Assembly: GCA_021846605.1 (NCBI GenBank)
Contig: JAJZWQ010000045.1
Span: 1-18,382, forward strand
Source of the DNA: Bacillota bacterium
Lineage (GTDB): Bacteria > Bacillota_E > RBS10-35 > JAJYVN01
Direction: 5' to 3'
Length of the DNA stretch: 18,382 bases
Shown: one piece after another, positions 15,503 through 18,382 of the stretch
Layout: each line of letters begins with the position of its first letter
How positions within the stretch are numbered: position 1 is the stretch's first letter
Position numbers and translations under genes: made by a program
The notes under the pieces: generated by a model
Told to the model about the DNA's origin: nothing
Database searches by the model: none
Seen by the model: only the letters and a program-made list of their open reading frames with translations

Positions 15503-16096
15503 ATGCGCGACACGGTCGAGATCTTGCGTGAAAGCGGCGGCCTGCTGGAGGGCCACTTCCTGCTCAGTTCCGGCCGGCACTCCAATCGCTACCTGCAGTT
15601 GGCGGCGCCCTTCGCGTATCCGGCGCTGGCGCAGGAGTTGGCGGCGGGCCTGGCCGAGCGGGTGCGGGCCGCGGGCCTGGACCCGGACACGGTGCTCGGC
15701 CCGGCCCTGGGGGCCATCGTCCCCGGCTTCGCCTTGGCCCTCGCCCTGGGCCGGCGCTTCCTCTTTTGCGAGCGGGACGAGGGCGCCTTCGTCCTGCGCC
15801 GCGGGTTCGCCCTGCGGCCGCACGAGCGCGTGCTCGTCTGCGAGAACACCCTGACGACGGGCGGATCAGCCCTGGAGGCCGTGGAAGTGGCCCGCTCGGC
15901 CGGCGCCGAGGTGGTTGGGGTGGCGGTCTATTGCGACCGCATCGCGCGGTCCGAGGGTGTCTTCCCGGTTCCCTACGTGGCCCTGCAGCGCTTCGAACTG
16001 GACAGCTGGCCACCCGAGGACTGCCCCCTCTGCCGGTCCGGCGCGGGCGCCCCGCACAAGCCCGGTAGCCGGCCGGACCGGCCGGCATCGGCGTAG
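15503..16096 (+). CDS. pyrE: Orotate phosphoribosyltransferase
   Basis: PyrE joins orotate and PRPP to give orotidine monophosphate. The 197-residue protein resembles the thermophile-type family by its layout: SGRHSNRYLQ, ALGAIVPGFALA, FCERDEGAFVLRRGF, the PRPP loop CENTLTTGGSALEAV (113-127) and a C-terminal CPLCRSG...HKPGSRP. The PRPP loop is unusual, because the acidic pair normally written ED or DD is E114-N115 here. ATG 15503 is preferred over ATG 15497 because AGGGGG (15491-15496) then sits six bases upstream rather than touching the start. The ribosome binding site begins at the last base of the pyrC stop codon, so the two genes form an operon and are probably translationally coupled. 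Confidence 0.93.
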   Translation: MRDTVEILRESGGLLEGHFLLSSGRHSNRYLQLAAPFAYPALAQELAAGLAERVRAAGLDPDTVLGPALGAIVPGFALALALGRRFLFCERDEGAFVLRRGFALRPHERVLVCENTLTTGGSALEAVEVARSAGAEVVGVAVYCDRIARSEGVFPVPYVALQRFELDSWPPEDCPLCRSGAGAPHKPGSRPDRPASA

Positions 16097-16101
16097 GGCA
16101 G

Positions 16102-16127
16102 GGTGTCGGCGCGGGTCCGCGCGCACC
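16102..16127. terminator. Possible shared hairpin between convergent genes
   Basis: GCGCG (16109-16113) and CGCGC (16118-16122) pair around GGTC, and outer arms GGTG (16102-16105) and CACC (16124-16127) extend the stem with an internal bulge. It lies in the 37-base gap between pyrE and the leftward DUF4038 gene. No T-run is present on either side. Confidence 0.4.
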
Positions 16128-16133
16128 TGGACT

Positions 16134-17510
16134 TCAGGGGGCGTCCCGCATGTGGAGCAGCCAGTCGCGGGTGTCACAGGGGGTGGAGGGCGTCCCCGGC
16201 CCGGCGGCGCACCAGCTACCGGACGCGGGTGAGAACCAGCGGGCGGTGGATCGGCGCCGGATGGTCCCCGGGGCCAGGGACAGCCGGGCCCCCTCCGGCA
16301 CATAGACCAAGAGATGGCGCCCGTCGCGGGTGCGCGCGGCCACCGCCCCGGGACCCGGGCCGACCGAACGGACGGCGTCCGGGGCCGGGCGCAATTCCGC
16401 CCAGGGGATGTCTGCCAAAAGGCCCCGCAGGTGGGAGACCACCCGCGTGCCCGCTGTCTGGACCGGCCCGTCCCCCGGGGAAGCCGCGAACCCAATGCCC
16501 GCCGCCACCAGCCCCAGCAGGGCCCGGTAGATCTCCGCGCGGAAGGCCTCGGCTCCGTCCTGTGCACCCGCGGGCGAGGTCTCCAACTCCAGCAGCGGCC
16601 GCGCCGGCCAGTCTGGAAGGTCCCCACCGGGCACCGGGCCCGCCAGCGCGATGAAGCGCACCCAGGGCCCACCCGTGAGGTCGGCGGAGGGCACCTGACC
16701 CCGACGCGGGAGGATGCCCGCCGGCGCGGCGCCCCCGCCGAAGATGGCGTGGCCGATGCGGGCCCACCGCTGTCCGGGTCCCCCGGCGCAATCCGCGCCG
16801 ACCGCCACCAACCAGAGGGGGTTGACCGCGCCGAAGCGTGCGGCCAGGTAACGGCCCAGTCTGATGGCCTCGGCCTCGGTGAGGGTGTTCCCCAGGTCGT
16901 CGGGGGCGCCGGCGGGGAAAAGGGCCAGGACCGGTACCAGCCCGTTCCGCACCAGGAGCTCCAGGCGCCGCTCCAGGCGCTCGAGCCGGGCGGGCAGCGG
17001 CCGCAACCCGCCGCCCACGCGCTCGACCGGGCGTGGGGCTCCCGACCCGACCGACGGCAGCAGCAGGCACTGCAGCGCCGTGAATCCCTGCAGTCGGCGC
17101 ACCCCGACGTACCGCGGCCAGACGTCGTCGCCGGCTGAGCCCAAAAGATCCCAGGATGCATCGCCCAGGAGGAGCCAGGGGTGGCCCGCCTGGTCGCGCA
17201 GGCAGCGGCCGTCGACCGTGACGGCCGGAGGTGCGGCGGATTCGGCGGACACCCGGCAGCGTCCGTACCGATCGTGCAGGCCGGCGTCGTCGCGGCGTGA
17301 TGCCGTCACGCGGTACAGCCAGACGCCCGCTTCGTCCAGCGGCGCGCGGACGCGCCACCGCCGATCCCCGTCCCAGAAGGCCGGCGCCTCGACGCGCCGG
17401 CCGGCCGGCGAGGTGAAGGCCACCTCCACGCTGATGTCGCGCAGGGGATCGGGGTAGGTGCGCTCGCTCTCCCACACCAGGTCCACGACCGACACGCCGG
17501 GCCCCCTCAT
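16134..17510 (-). CDS. DUF5060/DUF4038 glycosidase-like protein
   Basis: The 458-residue protein has three parts known together from apiosidase-like (GH140-type) proteins: a DUF5060-like beta domain (about 6-92, LVWESERTYPDPLRDISVEVAFTSP, FWDGDRRWRVRAPLDEAGVWLYRV), a DUF4038-like barrel (about 98-340, HPWLLLGDASWDLL, RRLQGFTALQ, LVPVLALFPAG, LWLVAVGAD) and a C-terminal domain like the collagen-binding module PF12904 (about 385-457, DGRHLLVYVPEGARLSL, ARWFSPASGSW, RDWLL). Asp240 in VGAD and a Glu in PLLELET (308 or 310) sit where the catalytic Asp and Glu of that group are expected. The barrel is divergent from typical members. There is no signal peptide, so action on internal or imported oligosaccharides is more likely. 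The ATG at 17510 overlaps the stop of the upstream PIN gene (ATGA), implying translational coupling. Confidence 0.75.
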   Translation of the reverse strand: MRGPGVSVVDLVWESERTYPDPLRDISVEVAFTSPAGRRVEAPAFWDGDRRWRVRAPLDEAGVWLYRVTASRRDDAGLHDRYGRCRVSAESAAPPAVTVDGRCLRDQAGHPWLLLGDASWDLLGSAGDDVWPRYVGVRRLQGFTALQCLLLPSVGSGAPRPVERVGGGLRPLPARLERLERRLELLVRNGLVPVLALFPAGAPDDLGNTLTEAEAIRLGRYLAARFGAVNPLWLVAVGADCAGGPGQRWARIGHAIFGGGAAPAGILPRRGQVPSADLTGGPWVRFIALAGPVPGGDLPDWPARPLLELETSPAGAQDGAEAFRAEIYRALLGLVAAGIGFAASPGDGPVQTAGTRVVSHLRGLLADIPWAELRPAPDAVRSVGPGPGAVAARTRDGRHLLVYVPEGARLSLAPGTIRRRSTARWFSPASGSWCAAGPGTPSTPCDTRDWLLHMRDAP

Positions 17511-18010
17511 GCCGGGCCCGGCTCCAGACGGAAGAAGCCCGGGGGTGCGAAGTGGTGGTCGAAGGAGAACACCACCTCCACCTCCAGGCGCGAGATGACC
17601 GCAAACGACGTGCAGTCGATCAGGTTGGTTCCGTGTGCGGCGAAGCGGCGCAGAAAACGCATGGCCATCACCTCGTCCTGCGCCGTCACCCGCTCGATGC
17701 GCGCGGGGAGCCCGTCCAACAGGCGTTCGGCCACACGCACGGCAAATTCCGGTTCCCGCCGCACGGACGCCAGGGAGACCACCTCGGCGATCACCATGTT
17801 GGTGGTGACCAGCGGCGGTGCGGTCCGGAACAACTGCACGGCGTCGGTATGCCGGGGAGCCAGCGCGTCGAAAAACGCATACAGCGGTCCGCTGTCGGTG
17901 AAGACCTCTTTCTGCGCGCGGGAATACCCATTTGGACGAGTGGGACGCGGAGGCCGTAATGGCACGGTTCCCGCTGATTGCGTGTGCGAACGAATGGTCG
18001 CAACGGACAT
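17507..18010 (-). CDS. PIN-domain protein (VapC-like), no visible antitoxin
   Basis: The 167-residue product has a PIN ribonuclease domain from about residue 36: VFTDSGPLYAFFDALAPRHTDA (Asp39), TTNMVIAEVVSL (Glu76), TNLIDCTSFAVISRL (Asp132) and VFSFDHHF (Asp151), so the acidic metal-binding set is complete. The start at ATG 18010 is supported by AAGGAGG nine bases upstream. The first 35 residues (MSVATIRSHTQSAG... rich in Pro and Arg) are an extension not usual for VapC toxins. No antitoxin-like gene lies upstream on the same strand; the downstream gene, overlapping by four bases, is a glycosidase-like protein. It could be an orphan toxin or a housekeeping PIN nuclease. Confidence 0.8.
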   Translation of the reverse strand: MSVATIRSHTQSAGTVPLRPPRPTRPNGYSRAQKEVFTDSGPLYAFFDALAPRHTDAVQLFRTAPPLVTTNMVIAEVVSLASVRREPEFAVRVAERLLDGLPARIERVTAQDEVMAMRFLRRFAAHGTNLIDCTSFAVISRLEVEVVFSFDHHFAPPGFFRLEPGPA

Positions 18011-18213
18011 GCCGGACCGCCTCCTTCGGACATAGATTCGGACACACCTTGTACCATTAACTGGCAATAGAAGAGCAAAATGCAGCGTGACTTCGGCCCG
18101 TAGAGCTTACCCGATTTGATTCGGGCGGAGTGTCTGGAATCCGCTGCCAGGTGGGCTCTTCCTGACAGGTCCGTTCGTTCACATCCGCTTCTCTGCTGTG
18201 AGGAGGTTCCCCG

Positions 18214-18382
18214 ATGTCTATGTCGGCCTCGTGTTCTGGTGTCCGAGGCACCCCTCTGCTGGCGGCCCTGGCGGGCCCCACCCTTTCAGCGGACGCGTGG
18301 GCGGACCGCACCCTACACGCGCGGTTTCCGGATGGAGCCATCCCCACACGCCAGGTCATCGACGCGGCCATGGCTACCGCGA
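18214..18382 (+). CDS. Partial gene of unknown function at the right edge
   Basis: ATG 18214 has a perfect AGGAGG (18201-18206) seven bases upstream and opens a frame of 56 codons that runs off the window. The visible part reads MSMSASCSGVRGTPLLAALAG, then a polar region with ADAWADRTLHARFPDGAIPTRQVIDAAM. I do not recognise the family. Residues 10-24 are mildly hydrophobic but not a convincing signal peptide. It is divergent from the PIN gene across about 200 bases that are less GC-rich than the rest of the window and contain a small CCCGA/TCGGG hairpin at 18110-18125. Confidence 0.6.
   Translation, partial: MSMSASCSGVRGTPLLAALAGPTLSADAWADRTLHARFPDGAIPTRQVIDAAMATA

Overview
The window is GC-rich bacterial DNA. 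The best lineage marker is an alpha/beta-type small acid-soluble spore protein at 2931-3143, so the organism should be an endospore former. With this base composition, a high-GC Bacillota lineage (the Thermaerobacter/Sulfobacillus/Symbiobacterium type) is my inference. I saw no rRNA, tRNA or CRISPR array.

Layout. 1-26 may be the first codons of a gene reading left off the window, with a consensus -10 box at 65-70. 71-708 has no gene I can support. 709-3143 (+) holds a GAF-EAL protein with a degraded EAL site, a DUF202 membrane protein, a small membrane-anchored protein that may be holin-like, and the spore protein, ending in a strong hairpin. 3232-10693 is a surface-glycan region: a Tat/lipoprotein-type glycosidase-like protein (-), a membrane-anchored GH172 (DUF2961) protein (-), a divergent GT87-type polytopic glycosyltransferase (+) and a DUF5010-type lipoprotein glycosidase (+). 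10846-12675 is a decayed mobile/accessory island: an N-truncated, frameshifted tnpB with a well-preserved right-end/omega-RNA-like region, then a vapBC-like pair with one frameshift in each gene. 12802-16096 is nucleotide and one-carbon metabolism: purU (-) divergent from a pyrC-pyrE operon (+). 16134-18010 (-) is a PIN-domain gene coupled by an ATGA overlap to a DUF5060/DUF4038 glycosidase-like gene. A partial (+) gene with a strong ribosome binding site leaves the right edge at 18214.

How the genes may work together. The three extracytoplasmic hydrolase-like proteins and the GT87 enzyme lie next to each other and would act on the outer face of the membrane, suggesting assembly and trimming of one exported glycan. 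This is inference from families and location. The GH172 protein appears to carry Gln where the family nucleophile Glu is expected, the EAL domain lacks several catalytic residues, and the DUF5010 gene has a leader whose four arms can pair in two exclusive ways with the Shine-Dalgarno inside the last arm. Those three, plus the tnpB element carrying a second right-end-type hairpin at its broken 5' side, are the observations most worth testing.
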